DNA of 18,189 nt from CAWEHT01 sp963808455 (GTDB lineage: Bacteria; Chloroflexota; Anaerolineae; CG2-30-64-16), in NCBI GenBank assembly GCA_963808455.1, contig CAWEHT010000355.1, forward strand, positions 1-18,189. Reading direction: 5' to 3'. Below, in pieces: positions 18,179 to 18,189 of the stretch. Position numbers and translations under genes: made by a program. Under the pieces are notes generated by a model that saw nothing but the letters and a program-made list of their open reading frames with translations, had not been told where the DNA came from and made no database searches. Each line of letters begins with the position of its first letter. Position 1 is the stretch's first letter.

Positions 18179-18189
18179 ATTGCATCTCA

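Overview
The window is GC-rich bacterial DNA. Its gene content fits a member of the Chloroflexota (an Anaerolineae- or Caldilineae-like lineage). Pointers are isopentenyl phosphate kinase in a bacterial context, a GT39-like glycosyltransferase, a zinc-ribbon/LysM protein with a low-complexity Thr/Ala/Pro stalk, a short TraR/DksA protein and a two-S1-domain protein. This taxonomic call is an inference from gene families; there is no rRNA in the window.

Layout. (1) 1-3108, plus strand: a consensus promoter and a TraR/DksA-type C4 zinc-finger gene, a probable terminator, then a tight unit of uracil phosphoribosyltransferase (upp), dCMP deaminase and a GH1 beta-glycosidase. (2) 3377-8374, minus strand: enolase, a histidine phosphatase, acetyl-CoA synthetase and a two-S1-domain RNA-binding protein. 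The last two each have a good sigma70-type promoter; the S1 promoter carries a perfect palindrome in its spacer. (3) 8375-8698: a gene-free stretch with small repeats and three consecutive hairpins. (4) 8699-9640, plus strand: a zinc-type CDF exporter. (5) 9673-18189, minus strand: a co-directional run of the aconitase X small subunit (DUF126), isopentenyl phosphate kinase, an M50 RseP-like protease, the zinc-ribbon/LysM protein, a HEAT-repeat protein, a TPR protein, a membrane-anchored FecR-like protein and a GT39-family membrane glycosyltransferase.

The most interesting point is the right-hand edge. An aconitase X small subunit directly precedes isopentenyl phosphate kinase. In archaea these are the phosphomevalonate dehydratase and IPK steps of the modified mevalonate pathway that runs through trans-anhydromevalonate 5-phosphate. 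The gene after IPK is an RseP-like protease, a family that in many bacteria sits beside the MEP-pathway gene dxr. The cell may therefore make isoprenoids by an archaeal-type route, with these genes in the usual bacterial neighbourhood.

A caution applies throughout. At least eight genes (TraR/DksA, acs, histidine phosphatase, eno, the GT39 gene, the FecR-like gene, the TPR gene, IPK and DUF126) are each split by one or more apparent single-base frameshifts, mostly in homopolymers or short GC-rich repeats. Several are housekeeping genes with every motif intact on both sides of the break. Sequencing or assembly error is much more likely than pseudogenisation. Those genes are annotated across the break.
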